Positions 1 to 5,370 of a stretch of 5,370 bases of DNA are shown piece by piece. Positions within the stretch are counted from its first letter, which is position 1; each line of letters starts with the position of its first letter. The notes beneath the pieces are model-generated. The model did not search any database. It saw only the letters and a list, made by a program, of their open reading frames with translations, and had not been told where the DNA came from. The position numbers and the translations under genes are program-made. Where the stretch lies: positions 1-5,370 of the forward strand of contig JAITDB010000073.1 of assembly GCA_031282785.1 (NCBI GenBank), in the 5' to 3' direction. This DNA is from Holosporaceae bacterium (GTDB lineage: Bacteria; Pseudomonadota; Alphaproteobacteria; UBA3830).

Positions 1-66
1 TTTCAATAGATCCCGCTTACAATCTGTAATTCGTAACGTACTCTAATTCCAGATCTTTCCCATGTT

Positions 67-122
67 GCACTTCACCTGTGAAGGGGCGGATGATGCCATA
101 TACTACGCACTATCATAGTGAA
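67..122. promoter_or_regulatory. Paired operator-like sites upstream of the ABC importer operon
   Basis: Two 16-bp sites share the pattern GCACT-N6-GTGAA, at 67-82 and 107-122. Each is a dyad CAC-N7-GTG, with centres at 74 and 114, so they lie 40 bp apart, close to four helical turns. The second is the fuller palindrome (CACTA-TCA-TAGTG, 108-120); the first contains CTTCA-CCTG-TGAAG (70-83). A possible -10 box, TATACT, lies at 99-104 between them without a good -35, so dimers at the two sites could bracket a promoter. The last site ends 14 bp before the ribosome binding site of the first gene. I infer a repressor or activator target; I cannot name the regulator. The pattern was not noticed upstream of the porin or fabD. 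Confidence 0.4.
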
Positions 123-147
123 CCATGTATAAATACGGAGACTTATT

Positions 148-1107
148 ATGAACAAGTTTTTTACGGCGGCCGTCGCGACAATTGTGTCAATTGCTTTATT
201 TTCCTGCTGCGAGAAAAAGGAAGATTTACCTACAGTGGCCATTGCCAATTACGGCCCTCTCAAGGATTTGGAGCTTTCCATCCAGGGGATCAAAGACGAG
301 CTCGCGCGCAATGGCTTCATCGAAAATAAAGCGGTAAAAATCGTCATTGCTGACATTGCCTTCGATCACTCTCTGATTCCGCAAACTGTATCTAATCTGA
401 AAGACTGCAATCCGAAGGTTATGGTGGTGATTTCAACGCCGATTGCTCAGTTTGCCAAAGGAAAGATTCGCGATATTCCACTGGTTTTTCATGCGATTAC
501 GGATCCTGTGGCAGCTGGTTTGCTGAAAGACAAGGAACACAGCTACGATAATATCACTGGAAGTTCAGATATGCAGAATCGGGAGGTACTACTGAAATTT
601 GTAAAAACGATTCTGCCGAACGCAAAGACCGTTGGTTTGCTGTCTCTTACCTCCGACAGCAACGACGCGACATTGCTAGAGATGATGAAGAAAGCTGCGG
701 CTCCATTTGATATATCGGTAATGGCAATTCCGGTGGATCAGGTGCGAGACATTCCCGTTCGCATGCAGCAATTCCGCGGAAAAGTCGATTTTATCTATGT
801 CGGAGCGAGCGGATTGCACGCGGCCATGCCGACCATTGCAGCAGAGGCGCAGAAAATGGAGATACCGATGTTTGACGCAGAGGATCAATCGGTGCGAGAC
901 GGTCTGGCGTTGGCGAGTTTCGGTGTGAGCTACGAATCCGTTGGCAGAAACGCCGGAAAACTGGTAGTGAAATTGCTGAACGGTGCTGCCGTGCAGGATC
1001 TATCGCCGATTTTCCCAAAAACAGAGGATCACAAATGCTTCGTGAATAAAAAATTGGCTGAAAAATTCGGAATTCAAATTCCAAAAGACGCAACTATTGT
1101 GGAGTGA
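148..1107 (+). CDS. ABC importer substrate-binding lipoprotein (TrpX-like, ABC_sub_bind family)
   Basis: Periplasmic solute receptor of an ABC importer, 319 residues, which is a usual length for the family (COG2984/PF04392 type). The start at 148 is preceded by GGAG at 137-140. Residues 1-19 form a signal peptide ending LFS before Cys20, a slightly unusual lipobox (Phe at -2), so the protein is probably lipid-anchored in the inner membrane. Family landmarks occur in order: STPIAQ (96-101), IPLVFHAITDPVAAGLL (110-126), NITG (135-138), the second lobe from about 160, SVRDGLALASFGVSY (248-262), and the closing VN-x-LAEKFGIQIP region (299-312). It is the first gene of a three-gene operon, 6 bp before the ATPase. 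Characterised relatives bind tryptophan or tyrosine; the substrate here is not shown by the sequence. No break or missing region was seen. Confidence 0.9.
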   Translation: MNKFFTAAVATIVSIALFSCCEKKEDLPTVAIANYGPLKDLELSIQGIKDELARNGFIENKAVKIVIADIAFDHSLIPQTVSNLKDCNPKVMVVISTPIAQFAKGKIRDIPLVFHAITDPVAAGLLKDKEHSYDNITGSSDMQNREVLLKFVKTILPNAKTVGLLSLTSDSNDATLLEMMKKAAAPFDISVMAIPVDQVRDIPVRMQQFRGKVDFIYVGASGLHAAMPTIAAEAQKMEIPMFDAEDQSVRDGLALASFGVSYESVGRNAGKLVVKLLNGAAVQDLSPIFPKTEDHKCFVNKKLAEKFGIQIPKDATIVE

Positions 1108-1113
1108 GCTAAA

Positions 1114-1830
1114 ATGCTAGAAATAAACAATGTAAAAAAATCCTTCAGCGGGGTTTTCGAGCCTGTTTTAAAAGGAATAGATTTATCGCTGAAGGAAGGC
1201 GAATTTTGCACTCTTATCGGAGCCAACGGATCTGAAAAATCCACGCTGATGAAAATTATCAGCGGAGAATACTTAGCAGATTCTGGAGAAATCCGTCGCA
1301 GTGGCGAAGTATCGCAGGTTGTGCAAGACGTAAATAAAGGAACGATTCCATCTATGACCATGCTGGAAAATATTGCTCTGAGCCGAATGAAAATGCCGCG
1401 TTTTTCTTTTTACAAGCGTCACAGAAGCGAGGTTGTGGAAAAAATCAAGTCGCTGCGGATAGGTTTGGAAAAATTCGTTGATCAACCTCTGGGAGTTTTG
1501 TCCGGAGGTCAACGCCAGACCATTGCGACTCTAATGGCGATGAATTCCGGAAGTAAAATCCTCCTGCTGGATGAGCATACTTCTGCTCTGGATCCCAAGA
1601 TGCAGACTCTGCTGATGGAATACACCGCAAAATCCGTTCGTGAGCAGGGACTTACGACGCTCATGATTACCCATAATCTGGAAGACGCCGTGAAATACGG
1701 TGATCGCCTAATTATGATGCATCGTGGACGAATAGTCGTTGACATTAGAGGACGCGAAAAATCAGAGCTAAAAATATCATCTTTGCTGGAAATGTTCCAC
1801 AAATTTGAGGATCAAAGTTTATTACACTAG
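1114..1830 (+). CDS. ABC importer ATP-binding protein with altered Walker A
   Basis: Cytoplasmic ATPase that would power the importer, 238 residues, complete single nucleotide-binding domain. Landmarks: Walker A at 36-44 reading GANGSEKST, Q-loop Gln71, signature LSGGQ (129-133), Walker B ILLLDE (149-154) followed by HTSALD with the D-loop (157-160), and switch His187. The DEHTSALDP form after Walker B is typical of the ATPases that accompany this binding-protein family. The odd point is Glu41 (GAA, 1234-1236), where ABC ATPases have an invariant Gly before Lys42; a single G-to-A change from GGA explains it. Glu there would place a negative charge beside the ATP phosphates and should impair nucleotide binding. 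Everything else is intact. The start is supported by GGAG at 1101-1104, overlapping the end of the upstream gene. It is a confident family member but perhaps functionally impaired. Confidence 0.9.
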   Translation: MLEINNVKKSFSGVFEPVLKGIDLSLKEGEFCTLIGANGSEKSTLMKIISGEYLADSGEIRRSGEVSQVVQDVNKGTIPSMTMLENIALSRMKMPRFSFYKRHRSEVVEKIKSLRIGLEKFVDQPLGVLSGGQRQTIATLMAMNSGSKILLLDEHTSALDPKMQTLLMEYTAKSVREQGLTTLMITHNLEDAVKYGDRLIMMHRGRIVVDIRGREKSELKISSLLEMFHKFEDQSLLH

Positions 1831-1839
1831 GGAGGAAAA

Positions 1840-2685
1840 ATGTCTACCGATCTTATTATAAATGGACTGCAGCAGGGACTTATTTTGGCGATCATTGCCT
1901 ATGGAATTATGATTCCGTTTCGATTTCTGGATTTTTCGGATCTGACCGCCGACGGAGCATATCCATTGGGCGGAGCGATCTGCGCTGTTTGCATGTCTTC
2001 CGGAATACCTGCGTCAATTGCGATTCCCATTAGCATGATGTGTGCCGGAATTATGGGGATCTGCACGGCATTAATTCACCTAAAATTCCGCGTGAACTCG
2101 ATGCTGGCGGGAATCATTCTCAGTACCATGGCCTACAGCGTGAATTTGCGCATCATGGGCAGACCAAACATCGCTTTGTTCGACTGCGCAGGATTGTTCG
2201 GCGCGAATATCGGTTACAATATGCTGATAATCGTGGCGATTTTAGCGGTCTGCGTGATTCCCTTCGCAGTATTTCTGCGCACAGACTTCGGATTGAGATT
2301 CCGAGCTGTAGGATTAAATCCGAGTCTTGCAAGACAGCAGAAAATCAGCATTGAGAAGTACACTGTTTTCGGATTATTCATTGCAGGAACCATGTTTGGA
2401 CTTGCTGGAAGCCTCATTGTGCAGCTGCAAAACTACATGGACGTGGGAATCGGCGTTGGAATTCTGATTCACGGACTCGCTAGTCTGATGATCGGCGAAG
2501 CCATAATCGGAAATGCCACACTGAATCGACAGCTGGTGGCACCGCTGCTGGGAGCACTCGTGTATCAGCAGGTGCAGGGAATTGCGCTGTCCATGGGACT
2601 TGCGCCGTCAGATCTGAAGTTTTTCACCGGAAGTATTGTGCTTCTTGTCATTGCTTTCAAAAAAAATGGAGGAAAAAATGTTTAG
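1840..2685 (+). CDS. ABC importer permease (TrpY-like, branched-chain-type permease fold)
   Basis: Inner-membrane channel subunit of the importer, 281 residues. About eight to nine hydrophobic segments are visible, roughly at residues 12-30, 40-53, 57-79, 87-104, 126-146, 173-194, 204-226, 231-252 and 259-273. The segment DFSDLTADGAYPLGGA (31-46) and the cytoplasmic loop RTDFGLRFRAVGLNP (147-161), the likely ATPase-coupling region, match permeases of the COG4120/BPD_transp_2 type that pair with ABC_sub_bind receptors. Translation starts at ATG 1840 after a strong GGAGG (1831-1835), directly behind the ATPase stop, so the genes are almost certainly cotranscribed. The reading frame looks undamaged. 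Its last codons contain a second GGAGG-like box and an ATG (2668-2680) that lead nowhere; see the separate entry. Substrate not determined from sequence; an aromatic amino acid is the best family-based guess. Confidence 0.88.
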   Translation: MSTDLIINGLQQGLILAIIAYGIMIPFRFLDFSDLTADGAYPLGGAICAVCMSSGIPASIAIPISMMCAGIMGICTALIHLKFRVNSMLAGIILSTMAYSVNLRIMGRPNIALFDCAGLFGANIGYNMLIIVAILAVCVIPFAVFLRTDFGLRFRAVGLNPSLARQQKISIEKYTVFGLFIAGTMFGLAGSLIVQLQNYMDVGIGVGILIHGLASLMIGEAIIGNATLNRQLVAPLLGALVYQQVQGIALSMGLAPSDLKFFTGSIVLLVIAFKKNGGKNV

Positions 2686-2689
2686 ATAA
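2668..2689 (+). other. Orphan ribosome binding site and start codon at the permease 3' end
   Basis: GGAGGAAAAAATG at 2668-2680 nearly duplicates GGAGGAAAAATG at 1831-1842, which starts the permease. Here the ATG (2678) is followed by TTT AGA and then TAA (2687-2689), so only three residues could be made. It resembles the start of a fourth, lost operon gene, or it may be a chance product of the Lys/Gly-rich permease tail. The near-identical boxes flank the whole permease gene. Confidence 0.3.
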
Positions 2690-2693
2690 CAGC

Positions 2694-2734
2694 AAAAAAT
2701 ATTTTTTTACACAATATGTCTAGAATATTAATAC
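2694..2734 (+). promoter_or_regulatory. Possible promoter with A/T tract before the porin
   Basis: The 81-bp gap between permease and porin holds a 14-bp palindrome AAAAAATATTTTTT (2694-2707), whose core at 2695-2705 matches the AAAWWTWTTTT pattern of UP elements. TTTACA (2706-2711) is a plausible -35, but the -10 at 17-bp spacing (TAATAC, 2729-2734) is poor and the tract sits closer to the -35 than usual. TAGAAT at 2721-2726 is a better -10 by sequence but lacks a -35. The separate start of transcription is inferred. Confidence 0.3.
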
Positions 2735-2746
2735 AGGAATTAACAA

Positions 2747-2770
2747 ATGAAATATGGAGACGATAAATGA
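2747..2770 (+). CDS. Possible 7-residue leader ORF overlapping the porin start
   Basis: An ATG at 2747, with AGGA at 2735-2738 eight bases upstream, opens a short frame encoding MKYGDDK that ends in TGA at 2768-2770. Stop and porin start overlap as ATGA, the arrangement used for translational coupling. The porin also has its own box (GGAGA, 2756-2760), so the leader is not required. Such short frames arise often by chance in AT-rich DNA; nothing else supports translation. Confidence 0.2.
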   Translation: MKYGDDK

Positions 2771-3774
2771 AAAAAAGAGTACTTTTATTGCTACTTGGCG
2801 GAATTAATATCTGCCTAGCAACAGATACCAAAGATAAAGATGAAGAAAAACTATTGAATGAAATAGTCGCTACTAAATTAAAAGAAGATGGCATAGATTG
2901 TCCTCTCAGCTTCAGAGGCTGCTTGAATTTTACTTCGCTCTTTATAAAGCAAGATGTAAAAGGCAGTAACGAAAGCAGCGTATTTGCACTAGAAGGCGAT
3001 ATTTTCTTAAAATATCTCAGCAAATGCAATCAATATGATTACGGATTTGAGGTGGGCATAAAAGCCAACTCCGGAATAATGAAGCAGGGAAGTCAAGTTG
3101 TGAGAACAGCCTACATTTTTTTAGGATCCGAAAAAACCGGCACGCTGAAAATCGGGTTCACTCCGACAATGGCCGATTCCATGACCATAAATGGAGGCAG
3201 CGTTCTCGTTGGCTATGGCGGTGCTGCCAGTCGAAACCTCTCGATATTCTATAATGAATCTGCGGGATCCTTCGTGGACATGTGCTTTCTCTTCGACGAC
3301 AATAAAGCGGCGAAAATAGCGCTCATGTCTCCGAATTTCTCTGGCTTCTCGTTTGGCATATCCTTCACGCCGGACAGTCGCAGCGCGAATCCCTTCAAGA
3401 CGCTGCATCCGAAGCCGCGCAATCCGGAAATCAACGAAGAAAAAGCGAATTTTCCGGGCATGCGTTCCGCCTACTCGAAAAATATTATCACCGGCGGTAT
3501 TGCCTACGAATTCGGAGATCCAGAGGGCTTTAATGGAAAAATATCGCTGTGTGGATGGATCGGAGAAGGAAAAACCAGCGTAAAAGGTGTGCAGGTAAAC
3601 AATATCAGAGCCTATAACATCGGCGCAGTCGTTAGTTACAAGGATCTCAAGCTGGCACTTGGCTATGCCGACAACGGTAAGTCGCTGAGATCCAAAAGAT
3701 ACGCCACTGCTGATATCGACACGCCTTCGACGAAAACGAAAGTTATACATTCAGCGATCCTAGAGTCGGACTGA
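2767..3774 (+). CDS. Readable 5' reading frame of the frameshifted porin
   Basis: This is the uninterrupted frame an automatic annotator would call: 335 residues, of which about the first 318 are authentic porin and the last 16 (after Thr319) are out-of-frame, polar and not strand-like. The product would lack the closing C-terminal strands. Beta-barrel assembly by the BAM complex relies on the C-terminal strand, so this truncated protein is not expected to insert in the outer membrane. Listed separately only to record the frame; the whole-gene entry holds the function. Confidence 0.75.
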   Translation: MKKRVLLLLLGGINICLATDTKDKDEEKLLNEIVATKLKEDGIDCPLSFRGCLNFTSLFIKQDVKGSNESSVFALEGDIFLKYLSKCNQYDYGFEVGIKANSGIMKQGSQVVRTAYIFLGSEKTGTLKIGFTPTMADSMTINGGSVLVGYGGAASRNLSIFYNESAGSFVDMCFLFDDNKAAKIALMSPNFSGFSFGISFTPDSRSANPFKTLHPKPRNPEINEEKANFPGMRSAYSKNIITGGIAYEFGDPEGFNGKISLCGWIGEGKTSVKGVQVNNIRAYNIGAVVSYKDLKLALGYADNGKSLRSKRYATADIDTPSTKTKVIHSAILESD

Positions 3775-4085
3775 AACCCGGAGCCGATGCCGGAAAGATA
3801 TACTCTGCTGGAATCAGCTATGCTATCAATAGCAAACTCACGATTTCTGCAGGCTATTTCAGATCGGTGGTGAAATTCTCCGACAGCGAAGAGTCCACCG
3901 CCGACGTGCTTACGCTTGCCGGAGAATATATCTTGGACAGAAGAATCGCCGTGTATATCGAGTATGACAGAATAAAAAGCGATAGCTGCGCTCGAGCTCA
4001 AGCCTATGGCGAAGCCTGCGGCATATCATCTGTTGGCAAAAATAGTGCGAACATATTTATGATTGGAACAAAAATCAATATATAA
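3714..4085 (+). pseudogene. C-terminal porin fragment in the shifted frame
   Basis: This frame opens after TGA at 3711-3713 and runs to TAA at 4083-4085. From 3723 it reads AFDENESYTFSDPRVGLKPG and continues into clear porin strands such as KIYSAGISYAINSKLTISAG and LAGEYILDRRIAVYIEYDRI, ending NIFMIGTKINI. The alternating hydrophobic pattern and matching register show it is the missing end of the upstream porin. No start codon with a ribosome binding site was found, so independent translation is unlikely. The last residue is Ile rather than the Phe most porins carry. Confidence 0.75.
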
Positions 4086-4111
4086 TCCACACTAATTATT
4101 GTCATCTCTAT

Positions 4112-4164
4112 GGGAACTGTTTGCAAACTGCCTTAAATAAAGATCAGGTTTGTAAATAGTTCCT
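4112..4164 (+). repeat. Long stem-loop in the porin-fabD intergenic region
   Basis: Positions 4113-4129 pair with 4147-4163 as a continuous 17-bp stem, 14 Watson-Crick pairs plus three G-U pairs, around a 17-base loop. The outer arms are GGAACT and AGTTCC; the 5' arm also contains a perfect 10-bp palindrome, GTTTGCAAAC (4119-4128). The G-U pairs exist only in RNA copied in the + direction, which suggests the structure belongs to the porin mRNA 3' end. No T-run follows, so it is not a standard intrinsic terminator. It may be an mRNA-stabilising hairpin, a terminator of another kind, or a small mobile repeat. Confidence 0.55.
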
Positions 4165-4226
4165 GAGATCAGAGACCCCGTGAATCATATTCTCATTAAA
4201 GCCACTGTCAGTTACCATTGGCGGTG

Positions 4227-4255
4227 TTTACAATTGTCGCGTAATCTATAATAAT
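4227..4255 (+). promoter_or_regulatory. Probable sigma70-type promoter of fabD
   Basis: TTTACA at 4227-4232 and AATAAT at 4250-4255 each match the sigma70 consensus at five of six positions with an ideal 17-bp spacer. A perfect TATAAT also lies at 4247-4252, but at only 14 bp from the -35. Transcription would start near 4262, leaving about 28 bases of leader that include the fabD ribosome binding site (AGGAG, 4281-4285). This places the upstream stem-loop outside the fabD transcript. Experimental start mapping is absent. Confidence 0.5.
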
Positions 4256-4290
4256 GAATGCGTTTTTTGGAAGAAAAATGAGGAGAAAGC

Positions 4291-5283
4291 ATGCTTTTTA
4301 TGTTTCCAGGACAAGGATCGCAAAAAATAGGCATGGGAAAAGATTTATATGATGCATTTTCGTCTGCCCGTGATGTTTTTCGGGAAGTAGACGAGGCCAT
4401 TTCGTTTAATTTATCGGATTTAATTTTTTTTGGCTCCGATGACGATTTAAAATTAACGGAAAATGCGCAACCGGCTCTTATGGCTGCCAGCATGGCCTTT
4501 GTACAAGCAATGAAAAAAGATTTTTCCCTGGATATCACCGAAAAAGCCAGATTTTTTGCAGGACATTCTCTGGGAGAATACACGGCTCTCTGCGCGGCCG
4601 GAGTCATTTCGCTTGCAGATACAGCTCGATTGCTGCGGACTCGCGGACTAGCCATGGCTTCGGCCTGTAGAAATGACGGATCCATGGCTGCTATCATAGG
4701 ATTGGAGCTGGAAGCAGTGGAAAAAGTCCTGGCCGACATACGAGAGGATCTGAAGGCAGAAATGTCGGCAAAAATATTTTCTGGAACAGATGCGGCAGCC
4801 CCAAAAACGCAAGATCCTGTACTACAGATAGCAAATGACAACTCCATCGGTCAAGTCGTCATCAGCGGACACAAAGTAGCCGTGGAAAAAGCAATGACCA
4901 AATTTAAAGAATCCGGAGCAAAAATGGTCCGATCTCTGGAAGTCAGTGGACCATTTCACTGCGCTCTGATGGATGCTGCCGTCGAAGCATTGGCAAAAGT
5001 AATGGATTCTGTAGTTTTTAACACTCCGGCCAAGCCTATTATTTCCAATGTGACTGCTCAGGCCGAATCTGTTAACCTTCGGCAATTGCTTTTGCAGCAA
5101 TTGGTGTCCAGGGTAAAATGGCGGGAAAGCATGAACTTCGTCGCAGCCAATTCCGTGACAAAAGCCGTGGAAATAGGGCCGGGAAAGGTCCTCACGGGAC
5201 TCATGAAGCGCATTGCGCCATCTCTTGAATGTCAAAATATAAATTCACTGGAATCAGCTGAAGATTTTTGCAAAAAAAAATAA
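4291..5283 (+). CDS. fabD: Malonyl-CoA:acyl carrier protein transacylase
   Basis: FabD moves malonyl groups from CoA to acyl carrier protein in the cytoplasm, supplying the extender for type II fatty acid synthesis. All hallmarks are present: FPGQGSQ at 5-11 with oxyanion-site Gln11, GHSLGEY (91-97) with nucleophile Ser93, Arg118 in RTRGLAM for the malonyl carboxylate, catalytic His223 in SGPFHCALM, and the closing EIGPGKVLTGLMKRI (294-308). The protein is 330 residues against 309 in E. coli; the extra 21 or so fall in residues 141-182, before the NDNSIGQVVISG segment, and are hydrophilic. ATG 4291 is chosen for AGGAG at 4281-4285 and because FPGQGSQ normally follows the start closely. It stands apart from other fab genes within this window and probably has its own promoter. 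The last codons lie in a run of nine A residues. The gene appears intact. Confidence 0.95.
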   Translation: MLFMFPGQGSQKIGMGKDLYDAFSSARDVFREVDEAISFNLSDLIFFGSDDDLKLTENAQPALMAASMAFVQAMKKDFSLDITEKARFFAGHSLGEYTALCAAGVISLADTARLLRTRGLAMASACRNDGSMAAIIGLELEAVEKVLADIREDLKAEMSAKIFSGTDAAAPKTQDPVLQIANDNSIGQVVISGHKVAVEKAMTKFKESGAKMVRSLEVSGPFHCALMDAAVEALAKVMDSVVFNTPAKPIISNVTAQAESVNLRQLLLQQLVSRVKWRESMNFVAANSVTKAVEIGPGKVLTGLMKRIAPSLECQNINSLESAEDFCKKK

Positions 5284-5305
5284 TATGGTTCAAGAGTAGA
5301 TTAGA

Positions 5306-5340
5306 TTGATTTTCTAGCCCAATAAGCTAGGATATATCAA
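5306..5340. repeat. Imperfect hairpin after fabD
   Basis: TTGAT (5306-5310) pairs with ATCAA (5336-5340), and inside it CTAGC (5314-5318) pairs with GCTAG (5326-5330) around a 7-base loop, separated by a small internal loop. No T-run follows on the + strand, so it is a weak candidate for a fabD terminator. The same stretch contains TTGATT (5306-5311) and TAGGAT (5328-5333), a possible but poor promoter with 16-bp spacing for a gene beyond the window. Confidence 0.35.
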
Positions 5341-5370
5341 TGAAAAATAGATACATAAAAAATACCCATA
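5340..5370 (+). CDS. Possible start of another gene, cut by the window edge
   Basis: ATG at 5340 opens a frame reading MKNRYIKNTH with no stop before the window ends. TAGGA at 5328-5332 could act as a ribosome binding site seven bases upstream. Ten codons are too few to recognise a family; the frame may simply be chance in AT-rich DNA. Confidence 0.25.
   Translation, partial: MKNRYIKNTH

Larger units (their letters stand above)
2767..4085 (+). pseudogene. Outer-membrane porin gene broken by a one-base frameshift
   Basis: With one base restored near 3722 this encodes about 439 residues, a normal size for an alphaproteobacterial porin of the general Gram-negative type (Porin_4-like), a trimeric beta-barrel for passive diffusion of small solutes. 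Residues 1-19 are a signal peptide ending CLA. A charged, helix-prone stretch (20-44) follows, then alternating strand segments. Porin-like landmarks are RTAYIFLGSEKTGTLKIGFT (113-132), the constriction-loop region around 133-152, NFSGFSFGISFTPDS (190-204) and AYNIGAVVSYKDLKLALGYA (282-301). In the original frame a TGA stops it at 3772-3774 after about 16 out-of-frame residues. The final strands are readable in the -1 frame to TAA at 4083-4085. The mature sequence is unusually rich in Cys (45, 52, 87, 173, 262 and two more in the 3' part). Start chosen at 2767 by its signal peptide and GGAGA at 2756-2760. Disruption is clear; whether it is genuine or a sequencing error is not. Confidence 0.8.

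Noticed and set aside
24..117. Minus-strand stretch before the importer that reads partly protein-like (GEVQHGKDLELEYVTNYRL then stop)
   Set aside because: It has no start codon or ribosome binding site, no recognisable family, and overlaps the palindromic sites; a chance reading is more likely than a gene remnant.
128..133. TATAAA as the -10 box of the importer operon
   Set aside because: Transcription would start at or inside the ribosome binding site (137-140), and there is no -35 match at 16-18 bp upstream.
3727..3745. Programmed -1 frameshifting as a way to make full-length porin
   Set aside because: The direction of the shift fits, but the overlap has no X-XXY-YYZ slippery heptamer in frame (codons read ACG AAA ACG AAA GTT) and no evident stimulating structure. 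Porins are not known to use recoding. A simple deletion explains it better.
3121..3750. Long minus-strand open frame opposite the porin (209 residues)
   Set aside because: Its composition is Arg- and Phe-rich without recognisable motifs, and it mirrors the codon pattern of the porin strand, whose signal peptide and strand motifs are clear. It is a shadow.
4212..4847. Minus-strand open frame of 211 residues opposite fabD
   Set aside because: It is Ser/Ala-rich low-complexity sequence lying antisense to the unmistakable FabD active-site region, and it crosses the predicted fabD promoter.
1..5370. CRISPR array, tRNA or rRNA gene, insertion sequence, or toxin-antitoxin pair
   Set aside because: No regularly spaced repeats, cloverleaf sequence, transposase motifs with terminal repeats, or small paired genes were found on either strand.

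Overview
The window looks like a chromosomal segment of a Gram-negative, probably alphaproteobacterial, host-associated bacterium. This rests on an outer-membrane porin of the general Gram-negative type, a lipoprotein-type periplasmic binding protein, a housekeeping fabD, moderate base composition with AT-rich intergenic stretches, and signs of gene decay. A Holosporales- or Rickettsiales-like symbiont would fit, but that placement is inference; no rRNA or other marker is present. All recognised genes lie on the + strand.

Positions 1-147 are a leader without a supported gene. It carries two copies of GCACT-N6-GTGAA with dyad centres 40 bp apart, just upstream of the first gene. Positions 148-2685 form a tight three-gene ABC importer operon: binding lipoprotein (148-1107), ATPase (1114-1830) and permease (1840-2685), with gaps of 6 and 9 bp and a good ribosome binding site before each gene. 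The family is the one that includes the TrpXYZ-type tryptophan and tyrosine importers, so an aromatic amino acid or similar small molecule is the best substrate guess. The ATPase has a Glu in place of the invariant Gly just before the Walker A Lys.

Positions 2767-4085 encode an outer-membrane porin of about 439 residues, broken by a one-base frameshift near position 3722. The reading frame stops at 3774, but the rest of the barrel is readable in another frame up to 4085. Positions 4086-4290 separate it from fabD and hold a long stem-loop (4112-4164) and a good sigma70-like promoter (4227-4255).

Positions 4291-5283 are an apparently intact fabD (malonyl-CoA:ACP transacylase) with all expected catalytic motifs and an insertion of about 21 residues compared with the E. 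coli enzyme. The last 87 bases hold a hairpin and perhaps the first codons of another gene.

The importer would move a solute across the inner membrane after it had crossed the outer membrane through porins, so the two damaged loci both concern nutrient entry, while the essential fatty-acid gene is intact. That pattern fits loss of uptake functions under relaxed selection, but sequencing error must be excluded for both lesions. I see no clear evidence of a wholly new system. The least-explained signals are the paired operator-like sites and the intergenic stem-loop.
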